A stretch of 62,500 bases of DNA, from contig JAUCBJ010003479.1 in NCBI GenBank assembly GCA_032718475.1, positions 1 to 62,500 of the forward strand. The letters run 5' to 3'. Below are positions 30,886 to 42,681 of this stretch, piece by piece; position 1 is the stretch's first letter, and every line of letters starts with the position of its first letter. Both the position numbers and the translations under genes were made by a program. The notes under the pieces were generated by a model. That model worked only from the letters and a program-made list of their open reading frames with translations, did no database searches and was not told the origin of the DNA. Origin of the DNA: Nemertoderma westbladi (Eukaryota > Xenacoelomorpha > Nemertodermatida > Nemertodermatidae).

Positions 30886-32250
30886 ATGTCTGACACTCAG
30901 CAAAACCTGTCAGACAGTCTAATCGATACAACCATCTGTGACACAGATAGGAGTGTGGAGCGATTAAGAAAGGAGTTCAGCTCACCTCCTACTGAAAGAA
31001 AAGTCATCCCTCCAGTAGTGGTATCGGACCCTAAGCTAATCCAACACCGTAGGTCTATCATCGGCACTCGGGCCCAAGTCAAACGGAACCAGGAAGCAGC
31101 TGTCCCACACCAGCAACAGCCTAGTCAAGAAACTCGTTCCCAGCGATCCGATAGCTCCAGTAGTTCGGATACTGTCGAGCTGACCCCTGAACGCGGATTA
31201 CGGATGGCGGCTAAAGCCTACTCGGACCCCCTTCTCACCCTTCCTGCCGCAGTGCTAACTACTATATTGATTGCGGTGGAGGAACATCAAGCCGATTGGG
31301 CGAGAAATAAGCGAGCGACCCAAGATAATTATGCGGGATACGCCAGGGAAGAATTGATGTCTATTGTCGAGTCACAATGGAACTTTCCCGGACCCGGACT
31401 CCCGTTAGATTTGTCCGAAGCTACTTGGGAAGACATACACAGGATGGGAGTGACTAAAGATACAATGGATCCAGCTGTTTGGAAGAGGTCGGCAGCAGGA
31501 TATGTGCAGGGATTCTTCGGCTCCTTAGAGCGATTAGAAGAACAACTGTTTCGACAACCCCAAGGACCTCAAGAGCAGGAAGAACTGCTATACCAAGTAC
31601 GCGAAAGAACCCTACGCATTCGACTAATCCTATCAGCCTTTGAGGAAACTTCCAAAAGAAGACAGGACACGTCGCTGCAAGTTGCTGTCAAAACTTGGTT
31701 CCAGCGGGTAGGTCGCAAAGTACAAGAAACGGACCAGTGGAAATCCCAGCTGTCTGAGAGGCTAACCTATGAAGAACCAACCGATGCCACCCTTCCTCAA
31801 GTGGAAGGCGAAGAGACCGCAGAGAGACCACGAACGGGAGACGCCATAGACATTTATCTGTCCGACTATCAGCGATTCCTAGGAGACGAAGAGTTGAGGA
31901 GACGGCTGTCTGGACTCTCCCCTAATAGTGAAGGAACCCAACGTGTGTTAGACTCAATCGATGCTGAAATGTTAGCTGCTAACCAAGCAGAATTTGATGA
32001 AAAACTCCGCCTCGCTAGAGTCCAAGAAGAACAAGTAAAGAAAAGACGGATAGAGGAACAAAAGGCGGCAGCTATGGCAGAAGCAGAAGCAGAAAGAAAG
32101 GCAGCGGCGGCAGAAGCAGAAGCAGAAAGAAAAGCAGCAAAGGCAGCGACGGCAGAAGCAGAAGCAAAAAGAAAGGCAGCGGCGGCAGAAGCAGAAGCAG
32201 AAAGAAAAGCAGCAAAGCCAATCAGAGCGATTTTTTCTGTCGACGTGTAG
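30886..32250 (+). pseudogene. Truncated second gag copy
   Basis: Matches the first 444 or so codons of the gag at 13249, with about seven amino-acid differences. It is cut inside the AEAEAERKAA repeat at about 32217, where the sequence changes to LTR (CCAATCAGAGCG). The frame runs ten residues into LTR sequence and stops at 32250. The two parents share AG at the breakpoint. It lacks the rest of gag and all of pol and the third ORF. Confidence 0.9.
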
Positions 32251-33164
32251 ATATTTGGTCGATCATGCTGGGAGTGTTCAGTCTTACTGTTTTTTTAGTG
32301 ATACTTTGTGTTATTGCTATCTGGGCCAGGAACACCGGCTAGAGTCAACTCGGTTTCATACTTTAGAAGAAACATTAGTAGGCTTAAATTATAGAGCGTA
32401 TAACCGTTATCATAACTTATCACATCACTTATCTAATCATATCAACTGATCGCAATTCAGTCTTACATTATCGGTTCAATATACATTATTATACTGCTAT
32501 TTACTATTGTTTGGTTGAATATTATTTGGAGAACATTTATAAAGAACCCAAATTTCCCAATTTTCTTGATACACTACAGGTTAGAGAGACGGGTTATATA
32601 TAGCGATTGCGACTTATATTATTGTGTATGTAGTGAATTTAATGCTATTTGATAAGCACTACATTGGTCCGTTGCTGTTCTCTTTATATATGATAAAAAT
32701 CATTGACGGTCGGCAAATTAGTGGGCAGTATTGTGTGTTACCGGTAGTGTGCATGATTGTGACTGATAACGAAGCATTTCCTAAAGAATGCGCCTTATAC
32801 GTGAATCATAAGCCTTACTGTTGCGTGTAGTATAAGTCATATCTCTGTTTACCTAGATAGAGCGCCACGTCGTAAAGGAACTGTTAATATTTCCCGAAAG
32901 TGAATAATATTAGTCAGAAATTATTTATTAACGATCAATCGAATAATACAATACAGTAAGCTTCACTGCAATAATAATCTAAGCCCTCAGAATCCAGTCT
33001 CCCGGGTATATCCAGCGGGTGAATGGACGCGCACTAGGCTGGCTTCTGCTAATGTTGTGTTTATTGGTATTAAATATTTGTCATCTTCTAAAGTCTATTT
33101 ATAAACCAAAAGACATATAAATTTTGGCAGGTTAAACTGCTAAAGGTCTTCAAAAGCGCGTACA
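32218..33164 (+). repeat. 3' LTR, lacking its first 323 bp
   Basis: Corresponds to 10069-11015 of the first LTR and ends TACA, followed by TAACA (33165-33169), the 3' target duplication. I count about three differences from the middle LTR. Confidence 0.9.
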
Positions 33165-33169
33165 TAACA

Positions 33170-33961
33170 CAACACAATCCTGGATTCTATAGCAAGGTTG
33201 GGGGAAAAACAGTTCAAAAATAATTAACGGTTGGCTGCTGTGTTAGTTTTCCAAGCGGCGTCAAGAAGAAAAAAGGCACTGCACTGGCGGCGTTAGGTAC
33301 TACTGCACTGCTGGCGCATCCCGGGGCTGACGGACACCGGCTGTCACTCATCCTGGACCTGCCCTGCATTGTTTATTTGGCAATAGGTAGCGGCAGCCAC
33401 AATCCGCACTCTTAAAACAACTTAGCTTTAGTTAGGCCAGCCTGTCTGCATGTGTGCTGTGCACTTCTTACTGGTCGGCAATGCCTAATCTCTAAAATCA
33501 CAAACGGATTATTCTCCATAGGAATTACATTACATACGCACATACACGTATGTATAACGGATACGGCGAAAAGTTATACCCGTTTAGATTCCCCTCGTGC
33601 ATCGTTTCCATGTCAGCGGCCAATAGCGATTAGGAACACATTTTCTTAATCAGCCAATAAGGACCGGGTAACACATCAGTTATTCTAGTTTCTATACAAA
33701 TAATGCAAGCAAATCTTCATTTACATTAATAACCTTGGAAGTCAAATTTTCACCTTTTTTCCTTGGGGGGGGGGGGGGGGGGGGTTGCCTTTTATACATG
33801 GGGGTACGGGTCTGCCTTTTGATCCTTGTTTTATACACTAAAAAGTGTAACCAACCCACGAATAAACAACCACAATCAATCATGGTTGCTAATTACAGTC
33901 ATTCTTACCGGTAATGTAATTTGTACTACTAGGATCGGCATGCTGCAGTGCAGCTGCATTT
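33170..33961. other. Intergenic DNA with a G-run
   Basis: No gene recognised. A run of about 20 G lies at 33765-33784. Small ORFs at 33452-33649 and 33692-33883 have no recognisable content. Confidence 0.4.
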
Positions 33962-34915
33962 TTAAGAATGTTGTGCCGGCTTGTCGATAAAATTGCGCCG
34001 CAACAACTCCCTATCACCCATGACATTTGCTAGATCATCCGCATCTTCAAGGCCAGTGTACTTTAAGATGCGTCTCATGAAAGTCATGGGCTGTCCACCA
34101 TGCTTATTCACTCCATGAGGCTGCCAAAGTACAAAATTATGCACTGGCTGGTCCTCACGGCGAAAGCAATGTCCTGCAAAGCAGAGGCGATTTTGTTCTA
34201 GTGTCACGCTTGGGGGAACCAATGAGACACCTCCAATGTTATATAGTGTCTGCTTGGAGATGTGTGCATTATACTTGACACAATGAACCCGGCGTAGCAT
34301 TCTTGTGAATGTGCCATCCAGAGATTTTGTGTCCTTAGCAGTTAGAGCCCAGCATTGACTCCCATAGAGGAGTACTGGATCTACTGCTGCTCTAAATAAT
34401 CGGACCTTAAGTTTCCGATTGATTCTCGGTGACTTCCAAATCCTGGAAAGCCTTTTCAAGGCTGCCAATGCCTTTCCCTTACGTATTCTAAGGTCCACAC
34501 CTGACTTCCGGATCCATGATCCCAGGTAACAGAAGTCGTCAACATGCTCAAGCATGTCATCCTTTAAGCTTATGCTCATCCGATCAGAAACTTGCTAAGG
34601 ACTTTCAAAGTTAACTGTCAAAATTTTGGTCTTTCTGGAGTTAATAAAAAGACCAACACAAGAAGCAGCATGTTCTAATGAGCGGAGGAGCCGTTGGGCT
34701 CCCTCTATTGATTCTGAGAGTACTCCTAAGTCATCAGTAAAGTCTAGATCAGTTAGGTACTTGGCAGGATTTCCTCGACTTCTGGAGCCAGCAGGTGGAG
34801 TTATCATCACCCCATCATCATTATGATGATCTAAGGACATGCGTAGAACATAGTCAACCACAATTATGAACAAGAATGGTGCAAGTGTGTCTCCCTGGAG
34901 GACGCCCCATAACAC
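33962..34915 (-). pseudogene. Non-LTR retrotransposon (LINE) reverse transcriptase fragment
   Basis: Two minus-strand pieces in the same frame, separated by a TAG near 34595 plus five codons. The upstream piece has the RT motif GVLQGDTLAPFLFIIVVDYVL and an active-site region reading LDFTDDLGVLSE, where the usual ADD is TDD. The downstream piece has the late RT/thumb motifs (YLGSWI, LLYGSQCWALT, MLRRVHCV). Endonuclease and 5' RT are missing, with a 35-bp minisatellite beginning where coding stops. The RTE/CR1 style is suggestive, clade not assigned. Inactive. Confidence 0.85.
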
Positions 34916-34942
34916 TTCAAATGGTTCTGTTTCACCATCAAC

Positions 34943-35401
34943 GTTAAACTAACTGATGAATAAAGGTTAGGACAGCGGTTAAACTAACTGAGGGCCAAAG
35001 GTTAGGACAGTGGTTAAACTAACTGAGGACCAAAGGTTAGGACAGTGGTTAAACTAACTGATGAACAAAGGTTAGGAGAGCGGTTAAACTAACTGATGAA
35101 TAAAGGTTAGGACAGCGGTTAAACTAACTGATGAATAAAGGTTAGGACAGCGGTTAAACTAACTGATGAATAAAGGTTAGGACAGCGGTTAAAGTAACTG
35201 ATGAACAAAGGTTAGGACAGCGGTTAAACTAACTGATGAACAAAGGTTAGGAGAGCGGTTAAACTAACTGATGAATAAAGGTTAGGACAGCGGTTAAACT
35301 AACTGATGAATAAAGGTTAGGACAGCGGTTAAACTAACTGAGGACCAAAGGTTAGGACAGCGGTTGAACTAACTGATGAATAAAGGTCAGGACAGCAGTT
35401 A
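34943..35401. repeat. 35-bp minisatellite, about 13 copies
   Basis: Unit of the form GTTAAACTAACTGATGAATA followed by AAGGTTAGGACAGCG, 35 bp. Variants carry GAGGACC or GATGAAC in the middle. It abuts the truncated end of the LINE fragment. Confidence 0.9.
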
Positions 35402-35773
35402 CAATAACAAAGTTTAGGATGTTGAGGAACAAAGTTGAGTGTAAAATGCTTAAACGAACTTTTTTAAAATATATTATCAGTATAGCTTGATTAAGTTTTT
35501 GAAGGCATTCCTGACTTGACTGGGCGCCATATTAATTCAACTATGCGGCAAAAGTGCCGCCCAGTGGCAATGTTAATATTCTCCATGAATAGTAAGTACA
35601 CTCCGTCACCTTCAAGGCAGAACCCCCTAAGTCGATTTTTGTAGTTCTGAGATAATCGATAAAAACTGTTTATTTTTTAAAGAGATGCCTCAGTTTACTT
35701 GTTATTGTGTTTTTTGATAACTAAATATATATAGAATTCATATAACTAAACTTTCAATTTGATTTAGAATAAC

Positions 35774-35970
35774 CTTTGAAATATATTGCGGTTTTTATGT
35801 AAAAATTCGGACTTATGGTGTTTTGCCAAAACAAGGGGGAACACCATTTTCTGGTATTATCCCGTAACTATACGATAGTTGCGGGGTATTGCCTAGAAAA
35901 CAAGGTATCCTCAATTTGGTAAAACACCATAAGTCCGAATTTTTACAAAAAACACGCAAAATATATCAAA
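35774..35970. repeat. Nested palindromic element, arms of 30 bp or more
   Basis: 35801-35830 and 35915-35944 are inverted copies with one mismatch, and similarity continues outward for about 25 bp. MITE-like or a foldback structure inside the larger element. Confidence 0.7.
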
Positions 35971-36690
35971 TAATAGCCAAGGCGTATCGTACGTCCTTAA
36001 TTATTTAGTGCGTAGTGCGCACGTAATACATGTGCGCATTTGTTATTAGCTAATACGTGCTATCTAACATGTTAACTAGCACATGATCAGGTGTTAGTAT
36101 TACCTGTAAACGCAATAATAACAAATAATCACATACAATATAGCTAACATACACGCACATGTTGGAAATTGTTGAATTCAAAATTCTAAAGGGCTCCATA
36201 AGTTTTTGATATTTTGGTATTAATTGCTTCTAAAATAAGTACGGGACTGTAGTTAGAATCATGTATCAATACAAATTGAACAAAATGTAGCCAAATGCAG
36301 AACTATAAGAAGAAAATTTAGATTCAAGAAAGCGGAACTCTAAGTACAAAATATAGCCATGGGTGGTACTCTACAGTAAGAACAAAGTCTAGCTACAGGG
36401 TTACAGCTACGTTAAAGTAAAGTTCACTTACATTACGTCATGACGAATAATTAAAGACCTGTTTTTTCTACAGTACGTGGCAACATTCTGAGCAACTCTA
36501 TCAGCAACTTAGTAAGCATTTCAGGTTGCCGATCAAGTTGCTCTATGTAAACGCGAACTTTGTTGCTGTTAAAGATGCCTCATATAACGGAGACTAAAAG
36601 TTAATGTTGCTCAAATTAAGTTGCTAGTTGCTGACCAAATTGTCCAAAACGTCCGGCAACCTAGAGTAACTTATAGCAACTTGGACAAAA
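35971..36690. other. Element interior, no gene seen
   Basis: AT-rich, no coding frame. An ACATGTGCGCA-type palindromic neighbourhood near 36010-36060 is the only visible structure. Confidence 0.4.
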
Positions 36691-36695
36691 ACAAA

Positions 36696-37550
36696 ATGAG
36701 GGATAGATATTTATCAGCGCCACAAACATTAAATGAGGGATAGATATTTATCAGCGCCACAAACATTAATGTGGGACAAACATTAATCAGGGTGACAAAC
36801 ATTAATGTGGGACATAAACATTGATGTAGGACACAAACATTAATGAGGGACACAAACATTAATGAGGGACACAAATATTAATGAGGGACACAAACATTAA
36901 TGAGGGATACAACATTAATGAGGGACACAAACATTAATTGAGGGACACTAACATTAATGAGGTACACAAATATTAATGAGGGACACAAACATTAATGAGC
37001 GACACAAACATTAATGAGGGACACAAACAATAAACGAGGGACAGATATCAATCAAGGGCACAAACATTAATGAGGGATACAAACATTAATGAGGGACACA
37101 AACATTAATGAGGGACGCAAAATTTAATGAGGTACACAAACATTAATGAGGGACACAAACATTAATGAGGGACACAAACAATAAACGAGGGACAGATATC
37201 AATCAAGGCCACAAACATTAATGAGGGATACAAACATTAATGAGGGACACAAACATTAATGAGGGACGCAAACATTAATGAGGTACACAAACATTAATGA
37301 GGGACACAAACATTAATGAGGTACACAAACATTAATGAGGGACACAAACATTAATGAGGGACACAAACATTAATGAGGGGCACAAACATTAATGAGGGAC
37401 ACAAACATTAATGAGGGTCACAAACATTAATGAGGGACACAAACATTAATGAGGGACACAAACATTAATGAAATACACAAACATTAATGAGGGACACAAA
37501 CAATAAACGAGGGACAGATATCAATCAAGGGCACAAACATTAATCATGGG
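36696..37550. repeat. 19-bp minisatellite
   Basis: Unit GAGGGACACAAACATTAAT, roughly 40 copies, with interspersed variants (AATAAACGAGGGACAGATAT) recurring near 37030, 37180 and 37505, suggesting a higher-order block. The minus-strand ORF at 36671 is an artefact. Confidence 0.9.
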
Positions 37551-37559
37551 CACTATCGC

Positions 37560-37950
37560 CCTTCGCACTTAGTATGATTCATGTTACCACCCATATACAT
37601 ACAATATATTACAGTATTACAATTCTCATTACTGTCAAGCAATAAAATAACAACAATAAATAATAACATATTAATCTGACCAAACCAATAAACTATGTTA
37701 TTGCCAATTGAAGGAAAGGATCAGGTTACAGAGATGTTTTTTCTAACCAAAACAATAAACGATGTTGTTAGTAAAAAGGGAAGGAGTAGGAGTAAAAAAA
37801 TGATGAACATGAGGGGGAGATAGGAATCGGGGAGGGGGGGGGGGGGGGGGTAACATGAATGGTGGTGGTAGGAGGTAAATTGAAAATATGGGGGTATACC
37901 AGCCGGGGTGTGGGTGGGGGGGGGGGGGGTCAATAATGTTTGTGTCCCTC
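37560..37950. other. G-rich stretch inside the TIR element
   Basis: Long G-runs near 37833-37850 and 37914-37929. Minus-strand ORFs here are proline-rich artefacts of those runs. Confidence 0.5.
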
Positions 37951-38610
37951 ATTAATATTTGTGTCCTGGCCGCAATACAAACCAGTATATAAATGATAAA
38001 TTACGGGGTTTTGCCAGGCTATTGTTTCTGATTTACGGGGTTTTACATGTTGTTATTTCTAATTTAAGGGGTTTTGCCAGGTGGACTGAATTTCATATAC
38101 TTGAATTTACGGTGTTTTGCAAGCCAATTATAGACTTGGGGGGTTCTGCCTCGAAGTGGGCATAAGTTACGGGGAACTGTCTTTGGCTTATAACTCAAAA
38201 ATGGCTGGTAGAAAAGCTTCGGGGTTCTGCCAGACGAAAAAGCCGATATCGAATTACCCAAAAAGTCAAAAACATGAAAATCGAAAAAAATCGACTTAGG
38301 GGGTTCTGCCTTGAAGGTGACGACTCGGTATATACACTATACAGTACGTAATACCGAAACAAGCTATACAGGCCCATATGGGCTGTAGACCTTCGTGAGA
38401 TTACACACAGGTTACTGTACAAACGATATCTCTATCTCTAGAAGAAGTAAAAGTGTAGTTCAATAGAGTTAATTATTGGTATATTGGTTTTAGGTTGACG
38501 AAGTGCATAATAGGGATTAATCACGTAACATAGACGTAGAGATATTATTGCTATAAATTCTTACTGCTGCGATCTATATTGACTATATGACCACACCCTT
38601 GATACTAGTT

Positions 38611-38886
38611 CTACCCTTTGTTATAGTAGTTTGTTTATGCCAATTGGAGGTTTTTATGATGTGAAGGATATATACTGTACCTCTACTTAAAGTAACATGC
38701 ATGGTTGCCTTTATGAGAGCACAATAATGAATGCCTAAATCCAACAATTAATTAAAATGTTGGCACAAACTTATTAACGCAAAAAATAATTGTTGAAATA
38801 GTCCGCCCCAGGGCTTATTGGAACGTGAGGGGAACACGTCCCATAGGATAGGAGGGCCGTTGCATACACATCAAAAGGTTGATGAT
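38611..38886. repeat. Dispersed repeat, copy 1
   Basis: About 275 bp, highly similar to 48973-49241 in the same orientation (shared blocks include CATGCATGGTTGCCTTTATG and the CCCCAGGGCTTATTGGAACG block). Followed by a partial degenerate second unit (38915-38960). Confidence 0.85.
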
Positions 38887-39627
38887 TAATGTACTGTATT
38901 AATAATAATAATGAATACTTAACTCTAACAATCAAATTATAATGTTGGCTACAGGGGCAGTTCTAGGATATTTTTGGAGCAAACTATTTAACTCACTGAG
39001 GACAATTTTTTGGACTTGTAATGGCTCCACGTAAGCAATGGAGTCCAATCTTGACACGTTTATAAACGCCAGCTTTGAATCGTTAAAAAACAATATTCCC
39101 AACAACAACTTTGTCTAAACCCGTCTACTCTAAACTTTAAAATGATTATGTTTATAATATAAATAATAATATATTTATTGATGTTTATACTGTATCTAAT
39201 TATTTAGTTAATGGAAGGCAATGCCGTCAGCTGGTGGTAACCAGTATCATCGATCCAAAGGTGCGGAGAAAGGGACACGACTTGTGTGGCACTCCTTCCC
39301 ATTAATTTGTAATGATATCGTTTATTGTTTTGGTTAGTAAAGCCCATGTTTAATTTTAAGAGCCAATAAACATACTTTAGTATTTTTAGCCGCACAAACT
39401 TTCATAACATATGTGTGGTAGTGGAAAATATTAAAGTAATTAAATGTCAGACTGAGTTTAATTTAACTTAAATGCAATGGGCCATTATTTGTATTTTTAA
39501 CCCTGTCGAAAATTATTAATTCAGACTATTTTAATTGCAAAATTATATTATATTAAGAAATTTACTGCTGACCGCACAACATGCCGTAAACCCAAGCCAC
39601 TGAACTTACCAATATAGATATTTCCAG
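38887..39627. other. Intergenic DNA, no gene seen
   Basis: AT-rich. The short minus-strand ORF at 39204-39395 has no recognisable content. Confidence 0.4.
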
Positions 39628-40280
39628 TAGGCCTATATGAGGCGCCGTTAACGCCAAAAGGTCAGCAATAATATTAAAGGTTTTAAAAAGAATATTAGAG
39701 AATTTCAAAACATATTTTCGGCCGAAATTTCGGCCGAAATATTTTATTACATTTTTTCAGCTCTTTCATTTGATGTCATTTTCGGCCGAAATTTCGGCCG
39801 AAATATTTTGTTACATTTTCTTCAGCTCTTTCATTTGATGTCATTTTCGGCCGAAATCTCGACCGAAATTTCGGCCGAAAATGTCATCAAATGGAAGAGC
39901 TGAAAATGTAATAAAATATTTCGGTCGAGATTTCGGCCGAAATTTCGGCCGAAAATGACATCAAATTGAAGAGCTGAAAAAATGTAATAATATATTTCGG
40001 CCGAAAATTCAGTCGAAATTTCGGCCGAAAATGACATCAAATGAAAGAGCTGAAAAAATGTAATAAAATATTTCGGCCGAAATTTCGGTCGAAATTTCGG
40101 CCGAAAATTCGATCGAAATTTCGGCCGAAAATGACATCAAATGAAAGAGCTGAAAAAATGTAACAAAATATTTCGGCCGAAATTTCGGCCGAAAATATGT
40201 TTTGAAATTCTCTAGTATTCTTTTTAAAACCTTTAATATTATTGCTGACCTTTTGGCGTTAACGGCGCCTCATAGGCCTA
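39628..40280. mobile_element. Foldback element with a TTCGGCCGAAA-rich core
   Basis: Long inverted ends: 39641-39747 and 40163-40269 are near-perfect reverse complements beginning GGCGCCGTTAACGCC, and TAGGCCTA lies just outside both. The core holds tandem units of about 82 bp combining TTCGGCCGAAATTTCGGCC with ATGACATCAAATGAAAGAGC in both orientations. No transposase. MITE or foldback class; a TA or longer target duplication could not be settled because the outer words are themselves palindromic. Confidence 0.75.
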
Positions 40281-41112
40281 TTGTAAAAAGGTACTGCAAG
40301 CTTCTACTGGGCCGATGCGAACTACCTTCGATTTAGTTGTTACAGTTTGTGGAATGTGTGGGGTGCAGTAGCCCGGTAGGCAGTTCGTCCTTTCTTATAT
40401 GAAATGCGAGAGCCGAGAGGAGTGGGGTGGAGGAGGGTGTGATGTGTTTCTTTATTTTCCCTTAACCTTTATTATTTCCTTTATAATTTCTTTATTTTCC
40501 CGTAGCCCGCCATGAAGCGCCACCATGATGGAAACATAAAAAAGTAACAGTTAGATATACTGGTAGTGCAGATTTTATTTCATTTAATTACGGATTACAA
40601 TAGGGCAATACAGCAGTAAAAATAATATGGCGATAAAATAATATTAATAAAATTCCCGCCCGGCCGAGACCAAAGACAGATTACTACCTCCACGAAATCG
40701 CCCTCTTTTAACCCCCCCTGACCCCTGAACCCAATATTAATCATACCGTATGTGTGAATTAAGTATAAAGAAAAGAAAATACCATCCTCTCAAAAACTTG
40801 CTACATCTAACAACGGCACCGACTGACAAAAACGCCCCACTCCTAATTCTGCACTGAATGAATGACAGGTAGGCCAAGTTACATACAGTATAACAATAGC
40901 GACAAGCTAAAAATGACCAGCAGTACCCAATGATAAATGTAGGGCCCACAAACAAACCTACAACCCAATCAATGTCGTCACAACCAATATAGGAGCCACA
41001 CCAACAAACTCAATATAGAACAAGCCCTAGTTAACTAATGAATGAATCAGAACTTCAGATTATGGGCCAATAAACAACACACGGAATACATAGAAAAGAC
41101 GTAAATAAAGTG
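40281..41112. other. Intergenic DNA, no gene seen
   Basis: No recognisable coding or RNA gene. Confidence 0.4.
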
Positions 41113-42194
41113 CAGGCAGAAATAATACATCAAATAAACATACTGCATAAGATAAATTACAAGCCAAAAATAATACATCAAATAAACAACTTACTGCATA
41201 AGATAAATTACAAGCCAAAAATAATACAACAAATAAACATACTGACATAAGATAAATTACAAGCCAAAATAATATATCAAATAAACATACTGCATAAGAT
41301 AAATTACAAGCCAAAAATAATACATCAAATAAACATACTGCATAAGATAAATTACAAGCCAAAAATAATACATCAAATAAACATACTGCATAAGATAAAT
41401 TACAAGCCAAAATAATACATCAAATAAACATACTGCCTAAGATAATTTACAAGCCAAAAATAATACATCAAATAAACATACTGCATAAGATAAATTACAA
41501 GCCAAAAATAATACATCAAATAAACATACTGCATAAGATAAATTACAAACCTAAAATAATACATCAAATAAACATACTGCATAAGATAATTTACAAGCCA
41601 AAAATAATACATCAAATAAACATACTGACATAAGATAAATTACAAGCCAAAATAATATATCAAATAAACATACTGACATAAGATAAATTACAAGCCAAAA
41701 TAATATATCAAATAAACATACTGCATAAGATAAATTACAAGCCAAAAATAATACATCAAATAAACATACTGCATAAGATAAATTACAAGCCAAAAATAAT
41801 ACATCAAATAAACATACTGCATAAGATAAATTACAAGCCAAAATAATACATCAAATAAACATACTGCCTAAGATAATTTACAAGCCAAAAATAATACATC
41901 AAATAAACATACTGCATAAGATAAATTACAAGCCAAAAATAATACATCAAATAAACATACTGCATAAGATAAATTACAAGCCAAAATAATACATCAAATA
42001 AACATACTGCCTAAGATAATTTACAAGCCAAAAATAATACATCAAATAAACATACTGCATAAGATAAATTACAAGCCAAAAATAATACATCAAATAAACA
42101 TACTGCATAAGATAAATTACAAACCTAAAATAATACATCAAATAAACATACTGCATAAGATAATTTACAAGCCAAAAATAATACATCAAATAAT
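41113..42194. repeat. 48-bp minisatellite, about 22 copies
   Basis: Unit begins AAGATAAATTACAAGCCAAA and ends AACATACTGCAT. Since 48 is divisible by three the minus strand yields long open frames of a 16-residue repeat (ACNLSYAVCLFDVLF), not genes. Variant units (GACATAAG, AATATATC, AAACCTAA) recur in the same order around 41220-41580 and 41630-42150, pointing to block duplication. Confidence 0.95.
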
Positions 42195-42660
42195 AGATTA
42201 TAGTATGAACATCAGATCGAGAATTAACTTCCCTACAGAGTCTGCGTCTGGCGGCGGCCGTCCGTCTTAACAGTGACCATACCATGGACCAATCGCAGGT
42301 GACATCAACCTTGACGCTTGACACGTCCACACCTTCACATGTGCAATGTGGGCAGTGCTGAAAGGCTATGCAACCAATACAGAATCAAACTATGTTTGTA
42401 CAGTATGTTGGATTGTGTGACCGTGTCTATTTCGGTATATTCTATCCCAAGGTTGCCAGGCAGTTGGTTTCACCCGGGTCTGGGCAGCATGCATCCGCCT
42501 CAGTGAGTTATCATAATGCCGTCGTAATAATCGTTAAGATTGTTATCGTTGTCGTAAAGATTGAAACTTGTCGAAGCTAAAATATAAAACGTGAAATAAA
42601 ATAAAAGAAAAGGGACGTGTTGAGGAAGTGATTTATAGATTCGAAATAGTATGTACATCG
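42195..42660. other. Intergenic DNA, no gene seen
   Basis: More GC-rich at 42230-42320 (GGCGGCGGCCGTCCGTC) but without a recognisable gene. Confidence 0.4.
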
Positions 42661-42681
42661 GATATTATTTATTTCAATAAA

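Larger units (their letters stand above)
9746..33164 (+). mobile_element. Composite BEL/Pao LTR retrotransposon: LTR-interior-LTR-truncated interior-LTR
   Basis: Three directly repeated LTR copies start or sit at 9746, 27389 and 32218. The outer boundaries are TGTAAAAGC at 9746 and TACA at 33164, flanked by TAACA at 9741-9745 and again at 33165-33169, a 5-bp target duplication as expected for BEL/Pao. Interior 1 (11016-27388) carries gag, a broken pol and a third ORF. Interior 2 (28653-32217) repeats only the 5' leader and the first part of gag, then jumps into the third LTR. The middle LTR is preceded by a purine tract (GGGAGCGG, 27381-27388), as a 3' LTR should be, and followed by a normal 5' leader, so it serves both halves. 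This fits unequal LTR-LTR recombination or a tandem insertion, followed by an internal deletion. Confidence 0.9.
35604..38322. mobile_element. 2.7 kb non-autonomous element with 37-bp terminal inverted repeats
   Basis: 35604-35640 (starting CGTCACCTTCAAGGCAGAAC) and 38286-38322 are perfect reverse complements over 37 bp. ACTC lies immediately outside both ends (35600-35603 and 38323-38326), a possible 4-bp target duplication. The right arm holds six further degenerate copies of a GGGGTTNTGCC word (38005-38240), which may be subterminal binding sites; the left arm has one. No transposase-like ORF is present. The interior holds a nested palindrome and a 19-bp minisatellite. Confidence 0.7.

Noticed and set aside
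33765-33784. Long G- or C-runs (also near 37840, 37920, 56455 and 59985) as functional quadruplexes
   Set aside because: Simple homopolymers without spaced G-tracts; lengths are also error-prone in assemblies.
41060-42330. ORFs encoding repeats of a CNLSYAVCLFDVLF type
   Set aside because: Product of a 48-bp minisatellite read on the minus strand.
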